Positions 1 through 8,309 are shown, numbered from the stretch's first letter. The stretch is 31,696 nt of DNA from B1-G15 sp964346135 (GCA_964346135.1 CAYFTS010000122.1:1-31696), one strand, 5' to 3'. The notes: generated from the letters alone by a model not told the origin. Numbers and translations: made by a program.

Positions 1-444
1 ATGTTTGGTTTCAAGTTTATGTTGGATACCGAGTTAAGAGTATTACACAGTCCAGGAGAAATGAAGAGTCGATGGTCTGAGATGAGACAAGACTTGTACA
101 GGTTTCTTTACATGAGAGGGAAACTGCTCCGCCAAGAAGATGTGAAAAACGTAGAAAAAGTCTCAATCAAATCCCTCAAACCGTACCCGGGCTATTTCTT
201 GGCTCCAGAGATTCCATTTAAATTTGCGATTTCGAATTGTCTAAATAGCTCGCATTCACTTTTCAAAAGAAAGCTGGAAAGCTTCAAGGAGTTCACACAA
301 AACATGCGTCATATACCATCTGCACTTAGCTTCGCCAGAAAACATTGCTTAGATTACTTTGGGTTTCAGAAAAAATGGTCGACTTACGTGCCCAAGATTA
401 GAGCTGATAGAAACCTAAGAAATATTCTTAAGAGCTCATTGTAA
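1..444 (+). CDS. C-terminal part of a GT2-like glycosyltransferase (5' end outside window)
   Basis: The frame is open from the first base, and the ATG at position 1 is probably internal. The first ~45 residues (FGFKFMLDTELRVLHSP, then a WSEMRQDLYRFLYMRGK helix) line up by eye with the segment after the acidic GED motif in the glycosyltransferase at 3925-5079 (FLDRNEVVIRDNDFIVGHQ, then NVLRDIFRFVYSHAK). I therefore infer the C-terminal third of a related GT-A enzyme whose donor-binding DxD and GED motifs lie upstream of the window. The tail is basic and has no obvious membrane helix. It converges with the GpgS-like gene, 13 bases away. The sugar donor and acceptor cannot be predicted. Family assignment rests on this one alignment. 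Confidence 0.5.
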   Translation: MFGFKFMLDTELRVLHSPGEMKSRWSEMRQDLYRFLYMRGKLLRQEDVKNVEKVSIKSLKPYPGYFLAPEIPFKFAISNCLNSSHSLFKRKLESFKEFTQNMRHIPSALSFARKHCLDYFGFQKKWSTYVPKIRADRNLRNILKSSL

Positions 445-457
445 ATCTGTTCAGTTT

Positions 458-1870
458 CTATCTGCTTAAAAGGCCACATTCCTTTAATCGTGACCATGTA
501 CTTTGATTGCTTCTCCGTCTAAGCATCTCTTTTAGAATGAAGTAGTTACCAGTTCTTTTATTTATTCTTCTCCAAGAAGGAAAATTGAAATAACGGCGTC
601 TTTTTTCTTTTGACTTCCCCTCTAAAACATCATAGATAACTTTTTTCAAGAGCCGTGTTTTCTCTATGTCATTCTCTCGAGAATAAACTATGTCTTCTTC
701 TGTCTTCTTAAGAAGAGAAGCTGTTTTTTCATACTCGTCTATGAGATGATCGATGTTGTCTTGATATGAAACAATCAGCTGCTCTTTTTCTTCGTTTGTT
801 AACGGCCTACCTAGTTTTTCATCAGCCACCCGGAGAACCGAATCTACTATCTGATAAGTCATTGGTTCGAGATTCTTGAATTGATGTCCAATGTGTCGAT
901 AAATGTCTAGGTTTAGTTGAGCTATCGATGAGGGACCAATCAAATCATATGTTTGAAACAATAAAGAAGTCTCTACCGCATAAGTATTAGGAAAACTCAA
1001 TTGTTCCATTACGTCACGGGAAACAGCGAACTCCCCTGCCAAAGGGTATTTCATACTTTCTAGACCAACATATAGATTAAAAGTCTCAGCAATAGATTTC
1101 AAGAGTGGAACAGCCAGCAGACGACAGATACGGCCTCCGAAAATAGTAGCTTGAGGGTCTGCTTTAGTGACCGTTACCCTCTTATAATATGCCTTAACGA
1201 ATTTTGTTGCTGCTTCCTGAACATTCCAAGAGTAAATAATTGGGTGACAAAGTCCAGTGACGAACTCTTTTTTGAAGCCAATGATGTCTGCGTCTACAAA
1301 ACATATTATATCTCCTTGCGTAATGGGGACCGAAAGCCAGATTCCGGAGCCTTTACCTGGAAGTATGCCGAAATAGCCAGTGGCGCCAAATACACCGTAT
1401 TTTGCAAGCAATTTTTGTAAATTTTCGTCAAATTGGTGAACCACTTTCAGGAAGAAATCTATAAGGCCTCTCTTCGCTTTTTCGTTTTGGCTTTTGTACT
1501 TGTTAAGCAAGTCGATTTGTTCCTTGAAAAGTCCGAGTTCTTCATAAGCAATTTCCACGACCTTTTGGAGGACACTGAAATCGGGTTCTCCTCTTTCTTT
1601 TCGTGTGGCACCCATAACGATTATTTCATCCAAGTAACCGGCATCAACCAACTCGCTGCATTGCGCCAAAATTCGGTGCAGCGTATCTTCTTCTATCTCT
1701 AGAATCGCTTCAGGTTCAAATTTTGTGGGAATAACAAGAGAGATAGACAAAGGAGAAGATAACCCGCCTTCATCCAATACAGAAGTGTTAAATTTCTCTT
1801 TTATACAATCTCCAAATTCGAACCTTCGATAATCACCCAAATCTAATACTTTACTTCCTTTCGAAAACAT
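458..1870 (-). CDS. Glucosyl-3-phosphoglycerate synthase-like glycosyltransferase (GT81)
   Basis: Predicted cytosolic GT-A enzyme joining a nucleotide sugar to 3-phosphoglycerate, the first step of glucosylglycerate-type compatible solutes. The 470-residue protein shows SLVIPTKFEP near residue 45, an LPGKGSG segment, the metal-binding FVDADI motif, GGRICRLLAVPLL, and PLAGEFAVSRD followed by YAVETSLL. These match in order the GpgS signatures (GxGKG, VDADI, GRVTELxxxPLL, PLAGEYAxRR, YGVEIGLL). It is longer than typical GpgS because of an insertion around residues 115-165 and a basic coiled-coil-rich tail of ~130 residues. It is last in a minus-strand operon, 15 bases after the HAD phosphatase, which suits a synthase/phosphatase pair. 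GT81 relative is fairly secure; the sugar (glucose or mannose) and exact acceptor are inferred. Confidence 0.68.
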   Translation of the reverse strand: MFSKGSKVLDLGDYRRFEFGDCIKEKFNTSVLDEGGLSSPLSISLVIPTKFEPEAILEIEEDTLHRILAQCSELVDAGYLDEIIVMGATRKERGEPDFSVLQKVVEIAYEELGLFKEQIDLLNKYKSQNEKAKRGLIDFFLKVVHQFDENLQKLLAKYGVFGATGYFGILPGKGSGIWLSVPITQGDIICFVDADIIGFKKEFVTGLCHPIIYSWNVQEAATKFVKAYYKRVTVTKADPQATIFGGRICRLLAVPLLKSIAETFNLYVGLESMKYPLAGEFAVSRDVMEQLSFPNTYAVETSLLFQTYDLIGPSSIAQLNLDIYRHIGHQFKNLEPMTYQIVDSVLRVADEKLGRPLTNEEKEQLIVSYQDNIDHLIDEYEKTASLLKKTEEDIVYSRENDIEKTRLLKKVIYDVLEGKSKEKRRRYFNFPSWRRINKRTGNYFILKEMLRRRSNQSTWSRLKECGLLSR

Positions 1871-1885
1871 TCTTTATCGTTCAAA

Positions 1886-2563
1886 CTATTTGTTCAGCCT
1901 ATCTAAAAAGTCTTTCAACTGCTTCATTAAGTTATGAAAATCTGTGTGAACAACCAAGTCCGCCGCTTTTACTATCGAATTATCTTTGGGTCTAAAAGCA
2001 ACTCCTACTCGGGCTTTCTGAATTATGCAGAAGTCGTTGTGGGAGTCGCCTACAGCCAGGGTGTTATTGTCTTGTATTGAATATTCTCTGATGAGATCAT
2101 TCATTGCATGCAGTTTGCAAACGGCTTTTCTCCCACAGTTTTCTTGGTTCTCTTCTTTCCATCCAAGTGGCATACTAACTTTGCCCGTTACAATTCCATT
2201 AATGATCTCTAACTTGTTGCCTCTCACCGCGTCTATGCCCAGTTTCCGAGCAAGCCTAGACGCTAGAAACACATAAGAATCCGTTACTATGGCGGTCACA
2301 AATTTCTTTGACTTGAGAAAGTCAACAAATTCTATTGCGCCCTCTACAAGGGCTATGGTGTCAAAGATTTCTTCCATTTTAATAGCGTTAATACCAGAAA
2401 ACAACTCTGCAATTTTTGCACTAACTTCATAGGCTTCCATATATTTGGATTTTCTATCGATTTCCATCAGTCTATCAGTGAGGCTCAACTTTTCACATAA
2501 AACATCAACTGTACGGCGCTCCAAAATGGTTCCATCCATATCTAAAACTGCTAACCATCTCAT
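1886..2563 (-). CDS. HAD-family phosphatase, SerB-like; possible glucosyl-3-phosphoglycerate phosphatase
   Basis: A 225-residue haloacid dehalogenase phosphatase with all four motifs: nucleophile loop DMDGT (residues 8-12), TDS motif II, a downstream lysine, and GDSHND motif III. A helical cap sits between motifs I and II, as in phosphoserine phosphatases. Its start overlaps the stop of the upstream GT4 gene (ATGA) and its end is 15 bases from the GpgS-like gene, so the three are probably cotranscribed and translationally coupled. In GpgS pathways a HAD phosphatase removes the phosphate from glucosyl-3-phosphoglycerate; context makes that the leading hypothesis. By sequence alone it could equally be a phosphoserine phosphatase. 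HAD phosphatase is certain; the substrate is inferred. Confidence 0.75.
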   Translation of the reverse strand: MRWLAVLDMDGTILERRTVDVLCEKLSLTDRLMEIDRKSKYMEAYEVSAKIAELFSGINAIKMEEIFDTIALVEGAIEFVDFLKSKKFVTAIVTDSYVFLASRLARKLGIDAVRGNKLEIINGIVTGKVSMPLGWKEENQENCGRKAVCKLHAMNDLIREYSIQDNNTLAVGDSHNDFCIIQKARVGVAFRPKDNSIVKAADLVVHTDFHNLMKQLKDFLDRLNK

Positions 2564-3690
2564 GAGAGGACCTCGCGATAAACTTGCATTGTTTGTTCCG
2601 CAGCTTTATCCCAAGAAAAAAGCCTTAACACTCTCTCCCTCGCTTTTAATCCCATATGGAAGCGGCGTTCTTCGTTATGTAACAGAGAAACTACTGCTTT
2701 CGCAAGTGCTTTAACGTTTCTTCGTTCAACCAGCAAACCAGTCTGACCATTTTTCACAATCTCAGGTATGGCGCAAGTGTTGAAGGCGATTACTGGCTTT
2801 CCACAAGCTTGTGCTTCCGTTGGTGTTAATCCAAACCCTTCCCAGAGACTAGGATAACAAAAAACGTCACAGGCAGCGTAAAGATAAGGAACTTCTCGAT
2901 CGGAAACGTATCCGGTGAAAACAACCGAGTTTTCTACCTTTAAACTCTTCAGCAGTCGTTCTAGATCTGCTATGTCATGACGCATGGCGCCACTTATCAA
3001 AAACTTAGTTTCAGGCAATTCTCTTAGTATCTTTGGAATCGCCTTAATCAAGAACTGTACACCCTTGTAAGGGGCCAACCTGCCAAGATACAGAACAACC
3101 GGGTCGCTTCCTAACTTGTAAAATCTTCTAATGCTATTTCCATTTACGTTGGGATTAAATCGTTTTGTATCTACACCATTGTAGATAACCTGAATCCTTT
3201 CTTTTTTGACAAAGTATCTTCTCATCAACTCTTCTTTCAAGAAGTTACTCACAGTGATTATTTTATGTATTTTTGAACGAAAAGCTAAAAAAGTTCCGAC
3301 TCTGTGATCTATCATCTTCAGTCTTTGCTTATAGTTTCGCCAAGCTCTTATTGGAGCAAAGCCATGATAGGTAAACACGTGTGGTTTTTTCAAAAACTTG
3401 TTTGCGGCGTTTCCTACGAAAATGTCTGGATGATACTGAGTATGTATTAAGTCAAACTTCTCTAATGCACGTAGACTTCTGAAAGGAAAAACAAGATTTC
3501 GCAAGAAGAATATACTGTCCCCTGCAAACTTCAATTCATGAATCGGAAGATCCTTCGACTTAATTTCAGTTTCACGACAAACAATTGCAACCTCATTCCC
3601 AGCACGCTTCATTCTCTTCGCAATTTCCATTATATGACCTACTAGTCCAGAACCAGTATGCAAAGAGGAACGAACATATACTATCCGCAA
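2560..3690 (-). CDS. GT4-family retaining glycosyltransferase
   Basis: A 376-residue GT-B glycosyltransferase. The N-terminal half shows the glycine-rich acceptor loop (RSSLHTGSGLVGH). The C-terminal half has LYLGRLAPYKG, the EX7E signature within EGFGLTPTEAQACG, and a GLLVERRN tail, all typical of GT4. The start is TTG at 3688-3690, chosen because the glycine loop must be present and no closer ATG precedes it; a weak purine-rich stretch lies upstream. It is first in the operon with the HAD phosphatase and GpgS-like enzyme. GT4 enzymes are known to mannosylate glucosylglycerate or its phosphate in Petrotoga-type mannosylglucosylglycerate synthesis, so such a role is possible. A lipid- or surface-glycan role is equally compatible with sequence. 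Confidence 0.8.
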   Translation of the reverse strand: MRIVYVRSSLHTGSGLVGHIMEIAKRMKRAGNEVAIVCRETEIKSKDLPIHELKFAGDSIFFLRNLVFPFRSLRALEKFDLIHTQYHPDIFVGNAANKFLKKPHVFTYHGFAPIRAWRNYKQRLKMIDHRVGTFLAFRSKIHKIITVSNFLKEELMRRYFVKKERIQVIYNGVDTKRFNPNVNGNSIRRFYKLGSDPVVLYLGRLAPYKGVQFLIKAIPKILRELPETKFLISGAMRHDIADLERLLKSLKVENSVVFTGYVSDREVPYLYAACDVFCYPSLWEGFGLTPTEAQACGKPVIAFNTCAIPEIVKNGQTGLLVERRNVKALAKAVVSLLHNEERRFHMGLKARERVLRLFSWDKAAEQTMQVYREVLS

Positions 3691-3924
3691 AATTCTCTAC
3701 CTTATTTTTGATTAAAGTTATTACTATCTTATTACATGACCACTTCAAGTTCCTTGAGCAATAGATTTATACGTTTTTATTAAAGAAACACGTGCACCCG
3801 AAAAAATGAAAACTGGATATAACCGCAAAGGTTTCCAGAATGCATAAAAATATCGTTGAGTGTGCCGCAGTGAATAGAGTTACTACTATATGAATTAGAT
3901 GACTACAGTTAATGATGATCGCCA
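3691..3924. promoter_or_regulatory. Divergent intergenic region with candidate minus-strand TATA box
   Basis: This 234-base spacer separates the GT4 operon (minus) from the GT2-like gene (plus), so both promoters should lie here. Reading the minus strand, TATAAATC at 3764-3771 resembles an archaeal TATA box and would place a transcript start about 50 bases before the TTG start at 3690. For the plus strand, TACTATATGAATT near 3885-3900 is a candidate, leaving a short leader. Neither is proven. Confidence 0.35.
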
Positions 3925-5079
3925 TTGAATGTCACATTCGTCATAATAACTAAAAACCGCTCTAAAGAGATAAAACAACTAATCAATTCAATTCTTAAGG
4001 CAAAATTAGACGACTTCTCTCTCATCTTAATAGACGACAGCAACCGTAGCAATTTTCTCCAAACTAAACAGTTTCTCCAATCCCTCTCAATACAATTTAA
4101 ACAACTTAACTCTCTTGAAGCAGGAAAGACTGTTGAAAAAACTCTGGCAAAAACAAATTTGACTTCCGATGAGACGTATTTCATAAGGAATTGTACGGGG
4201 TTATGTTCCCCATTTGTTGGTTATGTGGAACGATTCTTTAAACGGCACGAATTAAAACATGGATCGCCCAACATCGGTCTATGGTTTGCGCCCTATTCTC
4301 CAGCAAGGAATCTAGGTATCTACTGCGCAGTGAAATTTTTCAATCCAAACAGCATTTTTTTCTTAGATGATGATTGCTTAATTCTTCAACCAGAAAAATT
4401 GAGAAGCCAAATTCAACTAACACAAACAAAATTAGACCAAAGAAGGATTGTTGCCGTATCTGGGCTTTACAAGAATCTCTTAGCATATAAAAAGCCAAAA
4501 ACTTCTGAACAAAGGATTTCAAAGAAAGCCCTTGAAATTCTTCGGGGAATGGATGCGTTTCTCAGGAAATGTTTCGTGGTCAGAAAAGAACGATTCGAAA
4601 TAATGCCTCCTCACATTTTAGGAGGTGCGCTTATTTTGAGCAAGAAAGTATTTCATATTCTTCCCTTCGATCCTTATGTTCCGAGGGGGGAAGACCACGC
4701 GTATGCGTTGGATCTAAAAAGTTTTCTTGATCGAAACGAGGTTGTAATTCGAGATAACGACTTCATAGTCGGTCATCAAAGAAAAAGTTTCTCAAAACAC
4801 GAATACATTAATGTTCTACGAGATATTTTTCGTTTTGTCTACTCTCACGCCAAAACTGGATGTTTATTTATACCACTTCTCATGGTGAGATGGACAGTCA
4901 CGTCTCTAATCAAGTTGGTTCTTAATCCTTCGAACTATAAGCAATACAAGAGTGAATTGTGGGCTTTATTATTCATTGCACCGGAATTTGCCAGAGAAAA
5001 TGCCCACAAGTTTAGGCAAAACATTAGAATTTGGAAAAGTTTCTTAGATCAGTCAATGGCACCTTTAGGGAACCTTTAG
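3925..5079 (+). CDS. GT2-like (GT-A fold) glycosyltransferase
   Basis: A 384-residue protein starting with the classic GT2 strand-loop NVTFVIITKNRSKEI. It carries LILIDDSNRS at residues 33-42, the donor/metal motif FFLDDDC near residue 148, and GGALILSKK followed by RGEDHAYALDL, the acidic catalytic-base region of inverting GT-A enzymes. The C-terminal third is helical and basic, with one moderately hydrophobic segment (TGCLFIPLLMVRW) that could touch the membrane. The start is TTG at 3925; GATGATC 8 bases upstream is a partial ribosome binding site. It runs away from the solute operon and converges on a membrane-protein fragment at 5080. It probably builds a surface glycan or glycolipid; the substrate is unknown. 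It resembles the truncated gene at 1-444. Confidence 0.72.
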   Translation: MNVTFVIITKNRSKEIKQLINSILKAKLDDFSLILIDDSNRSNFLQTKQFLQSLSIQFKQLNSLEAGKTVEKTLAKTNLTSDETYFIRNCTGLCSPFVGYVERFFKRHELKHGSPNIGLWFAPYSPARNLGIYCAVKFFNPNSIFFLDDDCLILQPEKLRSQIQLTQTKLDQRRIVAVSGLYKNLLAYKKPKTSEQRISKKALEILRGMDAFLRKCFVVRKERFEIMPPHILGGALILSKKVFHILPFDPYVPRGEDHAYALDLKSFLDRNEVVIRDNDFIVGHQRKSFSKHEYINVLRDIFRFVYSHAKTGCLFIPLLMVRWTVTSLIKLVLNPSNYKQYKSELWALLFIAPEFARENAHKFRQNIRIWKSFLDQSMAPLGNL

Positions 5080-5298
5080 CTAAGCGTATAGTGTTAAATA
5101 AGAAAGTAAGTATAAGAAGATAAACAACACTCCCGATATCTTATCGACTTTCTTTCGAAGAGCAAGCGTTAACATAACTCCGATAGAAACAAGTATTACA
5201 TATGAGCCAGTTACCCCAGCAAACCTCCCGAACACCACAATCGAGAAGATTAAAGGTCCAATCCGATGTTGCTGAACACAAAAACTGAAGAGTTTCAA
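5080..5298 (-). pseudogene. Possible C-terminal remnant of a CaCA-type Na+/Ca2+ antiporter
   Basis: The 72-residue frame encodes two hydrophobic helices (IGPLIFSIVVFGRF/VTGSYVILVSIGVMLTLAL) and a last helix VLFIFLYLLSYLTLYA. The pattern of a basic loop, then LFIFLYLLYLxL at the extreme C terminus, resembles the last helices of Ca2+/Na+ exchangers. The codon before the first TTG is a stop, and the conserved exchanger motifs (GNxxGSNxFN) are absent, so if this is an exchanger it is a decayed tail. It lies between the convergent GT2-like gene and the CBS gene. It could instead be a genuine small membrane protein. Confidence 0.35.
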
Positions 5299-5333
5299 TC
5301 AACAGCTGCATGAGCAACAACAGATTATATGCT

Positions 5334-6505
5334 TTAAAGTTCTGTTAAGGGAAATCGTGTCCGTCGTAAATACTTCCTAGCGAATTCCGGATCGTATTCA
5401 AGTTCTTGACTCCTTAGAATTTGTCTCTCAAGCCTATCTAAAGCTGTGCGAAATGTTTGTTCTACTCCAAAACCTTCGCTGGAGCTGAAGAAGGAGCCTT
5501 TTTTGGTTCTCAGTTGAAGGCGACAGTGAACAAGTTGATCACCCTTGTAATTTGTGCCATGAGTTTTCATGTAAACGAAGAGTGTGCCAGCTTCTAGCGA
5601 TTCTTTGTACCTGCGTGCGAAGGATTCGAAATCGCCCATTATAAAACCTCGTTGAATTTCATCCATTTCTACATCTTTGATGGAAAACTGTACAGTAATC
5701 CTTTGTTTCATCCTTTCCATCTGAGCTATTGGCTCAAGAAAATCTCGTTTTGTCAAAATGCCCACGGGTCTTCTTTTTTTCACGACAACCAATGATGAAG
5801 TGTCGAATTTGTGCATTTTCTTCACAGCATCCCTAAGCTTGGTTTCAGGTAAAACGGTAATGACAGGTTTTGTCATTATACCCTTCGCTCGAATGCTTAG
5901 AACCGGAATTTTCTCACCAACTATCTCGCCAACTGTTTGGCGTTGTCTCGGTTGAAAAATGTGTTCAATAACGTCGTGGATGCTTATCATACCTACAAGC
6001 TTTCCGTTGCTAACGACGGGGGCGTGCGAAATGCTGTGGTCCCTAAAGAGGCTCAGAACAGCTCCTACAGATTTATCTTCTTCAACGACAAAGGTTTTCT
6101 TGGTCATAACTTCTTCGACTTTAGTTTTCCCCCATTTCTCTATTACAGCTCCATGAACAACATCCTCATCAGTAACAAAGCCTAAGAGTTTCTCTCCGCT
6201 GTAAACTGGAAGTTGCCTGATCTCAGTCTCTATCATTAACCTAGCTACCTTACTTAGAGAATCATCTAACGTAATTGTGGGAGCTGAACGCATTAAAGTC
6301 TCTACTTTAGTAGTAGATGGATCAAGCCTCGATCTAACTATCCATCGTCGTGCAATTACACCCTTATATTCACCTTTACTATCCAAAACAACCAAAACTG
6401 GCGGCATCTTCTCTTTAAAGAGTAAAAGACAACTGGAAAGCGTGTCGTCTTCACGGACGCTCTCAAAACCCTTTGAAAAACATCTTTCACTGTACTTGAA
6501 ATCAT
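5334..6505 (-). CDS. Four-CBS-domain protein with C-terminal HPF/RaiA-like domain (one-base frameshift near start)
   Basis: The continuous frame (357 residues from ATG 6407) holds three and a half CBS domains (LMRSAPTITLDDSL, VMTKKTFVVEEDKS, IMTKPVITVLPETK) and a tail from residue ~245 (ITVQFSIKDVEMDEIQRG to LDRLERQILRS) like ribosome hibernation factor HPF/RaiA. CBS domains sense adenine nucleotides, so an energy-gated ribosome- or RNA-binding role is plausible. ATG 6407 would cut the first CBS domain in half; its missing strand (SKGFESVREDDTL) is encoded just upstream without a start codon. A start ATG at 6503-6505, with GAGGAG 7 bases before it, encodes MISSTVKDVF and joins that frame if one base is added to the T5 run (minus strand) at 6476-6480. 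The intact protein would be ~390 residues. The frameshift is seen directly; error versus real mutation is unresolved. Confidence 0.85.
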
Positions 6506-6648
6506 ACTACGACTCCTCTGTACGTTCTATTCTGTTAAACACAATTTAAACAAATTGTCCATTCTCCCTTTTCCAAGCAATTTGTCGTAACCAAGACGAT
6601 TTAGATAAACCCTTATTCCATCCGTGCGCGAAGAGATAAAGAATCATC

Positions 6649-6850
6649 CTATTCATCTTTTTTCTTCTTGTTTTGAATCTTAATTTTGGCAGATTCTTCG
6701 GACAGAATTTTGAACGCAACGGATAGTTTTTCCGCTCTTTCATTTTTTCCACATTTTTTTTGCCTTTAAGGTTTCAGTAGCCAAATATGAAAGCACGTCA
6801 TGAAAATTTTCAAGTAACTTTTCTTCCATCAAGCTTTCCCTAGTTTCCAT
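6649..6850 (-). pseudogene. Small charged helical protein broken by two one-base shifts
   Basis: From ATG 6848-6850 the minus strand reads METRESLMEEKLLENFHDVL and on to ETLKAKK, then stops. Adding one base in the A8 run (6754-6761) continues into NVEKMKERK. Adding one in the A5 run (6727-6731) continues into KLSVAFKILSEESAKIKIQ and a lysine-rich end at 6649. The rebuilt protein is about 67 residues, charged and mostly helical, with no recognised family. A 68-residue alternative frame (6546-6752) reads like noise (basic, Trp-rich), which favours the shifted interpretation. It lies upstream of the frameshifted CBS gene on the same strand. Moderate to low confidence. Confidence 0.35.
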
Positions 6851-6952
6851 ACGTAAGCGGCTTATTAAGCCATATAGCCTCAACTCATATCGTAAAGGCT
6901 TTTGCACACAGTGGATACTTTGCTAAACCATGCATCCTTTTTTGTTGCGCGC

Positions 6953-7450
6953 TTATGTATACAGCCATTCCAGTATTTTTTGGGATAAAGTGAGTAGGAT
7001 TCTTAGTGTAAGGAAGAAAATCCAAATCAACAACAATATTAAAACAATCCCGTTGATGGAGGGATGAAAGTTTGTTAGAAATGGAAAATACAGCAAGTAA
7101 AGAATCACTGCGGCAAATATATACGCGATATATCGAAATAAAACTGAGGAATCTTCAGAGCTCAATCCCTTTTTTACGCCATATTTTCTAGCGGGAAAAA
7201 TAGAAAATGTGTCAATCAGTTTGTTTAGGCCCGGAAGAGCCTTCACAACGAGGATTGTAAAAGCTATGAAGAATATTAAAGAACAAAAGACTTTAGTTTG
7301 CCAGTTTAGTGAGCTGGCTAGGGGGATGAAGACTAAGTTGCCGAAGAGCCATATTAGAAAAGCTGCTAAGAGATCGTGAACAGTTTTTGCACCATGCTTT
7401 CTTAAACATTCTTTAAGATTTTCTATTTCTTCATTAATTGTACTTTTCAC
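6953..7450 (-). CDS. Four-helix integral membrane protein, paralogue of 7508-8155
   Basis: A 165-residue protein with four predicted membrane helices: DLLAAFLIWLFGNLVFIPLA, FCSLIFFIAFTILVVKAL, IAYIFAAVILYLLYFPFL and GIVLILLLIWIFFLTLRIL. The first helix aligns with the neighbouring gene (LLAAILIWAFGELIFLPIAE), and helix order and spacing match, so the two are paralogues from a tandem duplication. This copy lacks the charged N-terminal extension. It follows 57 bases after its paralogue on the same strand, probably in one transcript. I do not recognise a characterised family. The position beside an MscS channel and an ArsR-type regulator suggests a membrane-stress function, which is inference. 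Confidence 0.7.
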   Translation of the reverse strand: MKSTINEEIENLKECLRKHGAKTVHDLLAAFLIWLFGNLVFIPLASSLNWQTKVFCSLIFFIAFTILVVKALPGLNKLIDTFSIFPARKYGVKKGLSSEDSSVLFRYIAYIFAAVILYLLYFPFLTNFHPSINGIVLILLLIWIFFLTLRILLTLSQKILEWLYT

Positions 7451-7507
7451 TTCTTTTACGTCCTTGTTGAAGTTATACTTTATTTAAAAAAGTGGGATGT
7501 TTTGGGG

Positions 7508-8155
7508 CTATGCTTTTTTGACTCGTTTCTCTAGTTCATCAGCCCATTTCGAGGTGTACTTACCAATTATTTTAGCGATTGCTCTAGTGCTTCTCCATAA
7601 AGCAAAGATTGCCCATATCACTATCAATATTAAAAGTATTGCCGGGATAGCTGCGTGGATTCTGGCAAGGTAGTTTGCGAACAACAGATACACCAAAGAT
7701 ACTACCATTACATATAAAATACCGTCTAGCGCAGTTCTGTAGTTATTGTAGGCTTCTACATTCACCTCGCCACTTGCCTTTCCAAAATGATAAGCCAAAA
7801 CCCCGCCTAAGCCACCAGTAAGTCGGCGAATGTCAATAAAGACTGTAAGAATTATAATTGCCAAAGCGATCACAATTATGAAGCTGATAATCGAGTGCAC
7901 CGGATACCCCAGAAATACTTGTGTCATTCCTTCCGCGATTGGTAGAAAAATTAATTCTCCAAAAGCCCATATCAGTATCGCTGCTAGGAGCGCAAGAACC
8001 ACTCTTGCACCAACTTGCCTTACGGCCTTCGCAGATTCAAGATACATTTCTGTTCCAAATTCTTCTATCTTTTTCTCTTCAGGTTTTGCACTAGCAGGTC
8101 CTATCTTTCTCACTGGTTCTTCCTTTTCTGGGATTTCTTCCTTTTTCGAACTCAT
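7508..8155 (-). CDS. Four-helix integral membrane protein with charged N-terminal extension
   Basis: A 215-residue protein. Residues 1-45 are Lys/Glu-rich and probably cytoplasmic. Four hydrophobic segments follow: RVVLALLAAILIWAFGELIF, IISFIIVIALAIIILTVFI, ILYVMVVSLVYLLFANYL and AIPAILLILIVIWAIFALW, with a basic amphipathic tail. The ATG start at 8155 is supported by a strong GGAGGTGAG site 5-6 bases upstream (complement of 8162-8168). It is divergent from the winged-helix regulator at 8310 and shares a spacer with an inverted repeat at 8200-8219, so it may be under that regulator. Paralogue of the downstream gene. No characterised family recognised. Confidence 0.75.
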   Translation of the reverse strand: MSSKKEEIPEKEEPVRKIGPASAKPEEKKIEEFGTEMYLESAKAVRQVGARVVLALLAAILIWAFGELIFLPIAEGMTQVFLGYPVHSIISFIIVIALAIIILTVFIDIRRLTGGLGGVLAYHFGKASGEVNVEAYNNYRTALDGILYVMVVSLVYLLFANYLARIHAAIPAILLILIVIWAIFALWRSTRAIAKIIGKYTSKWADELEKRVKKA

Positions 8156-8199
8156 TATGTCTCACCTCCTATCATTCATAAAGATAAACTGTATATTAC

Positions 8200-8219
8200 T
8201 GATACAATAGAATGTATCA
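8200..8219. promoter_or_regulatory. Inverted repeat TGATACA-N6-TGTATCA, candidate operator
   Basis: A perfect 7+7 base dyad with a 6-base AT-rich spacer lies in the 154-base spacer between the four-helix membrane gene (minus) and the winged-helix regulator (plus). It sits just upstream of a minus-strand TATA-like element (GTATATTA, about 8190-8197). A 20-base dyad is the size expected for a dimeric ArsR/winged-helix repressor, so autoregulation plus control of the membrane genes is a reasonable hypothesis. Binding is inferred. Confidence 0.45.
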
Positions 8220-8278
8220 TTCATCTATTCGGGGTTAATTATATTCCCGATAAGACGTTACTTATATATATCTACTGA

Positions 8279-8287
8279 ATATAAATA
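8279..8287 (+). promoter_or_regulatory. TATA box for the winged-helix regulator
   Basis: ATATAAATA lies about 25-30 bases before the GTG (8310) and ATG (8313) start codons. This is the spacing expected for a leaderless archaeal transcript, and no ribosome binding site is visible before the start. A second AT-rich element (CTTATATATA, about 8259-8268) could serve as an alternative promoter. Confidence 0.45.
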
Positions 8288-8309
8288 GTTTACTATATAA
8301 CAAGCAATC

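Noticed and set aside
6546..6752. 68-codon minus-strand frame as a real protein
   Set aside because: Its sequence is noise-like after the first ten residues, while the adjacent frame reads as a coherent helical protein; explained by one-base shifts.
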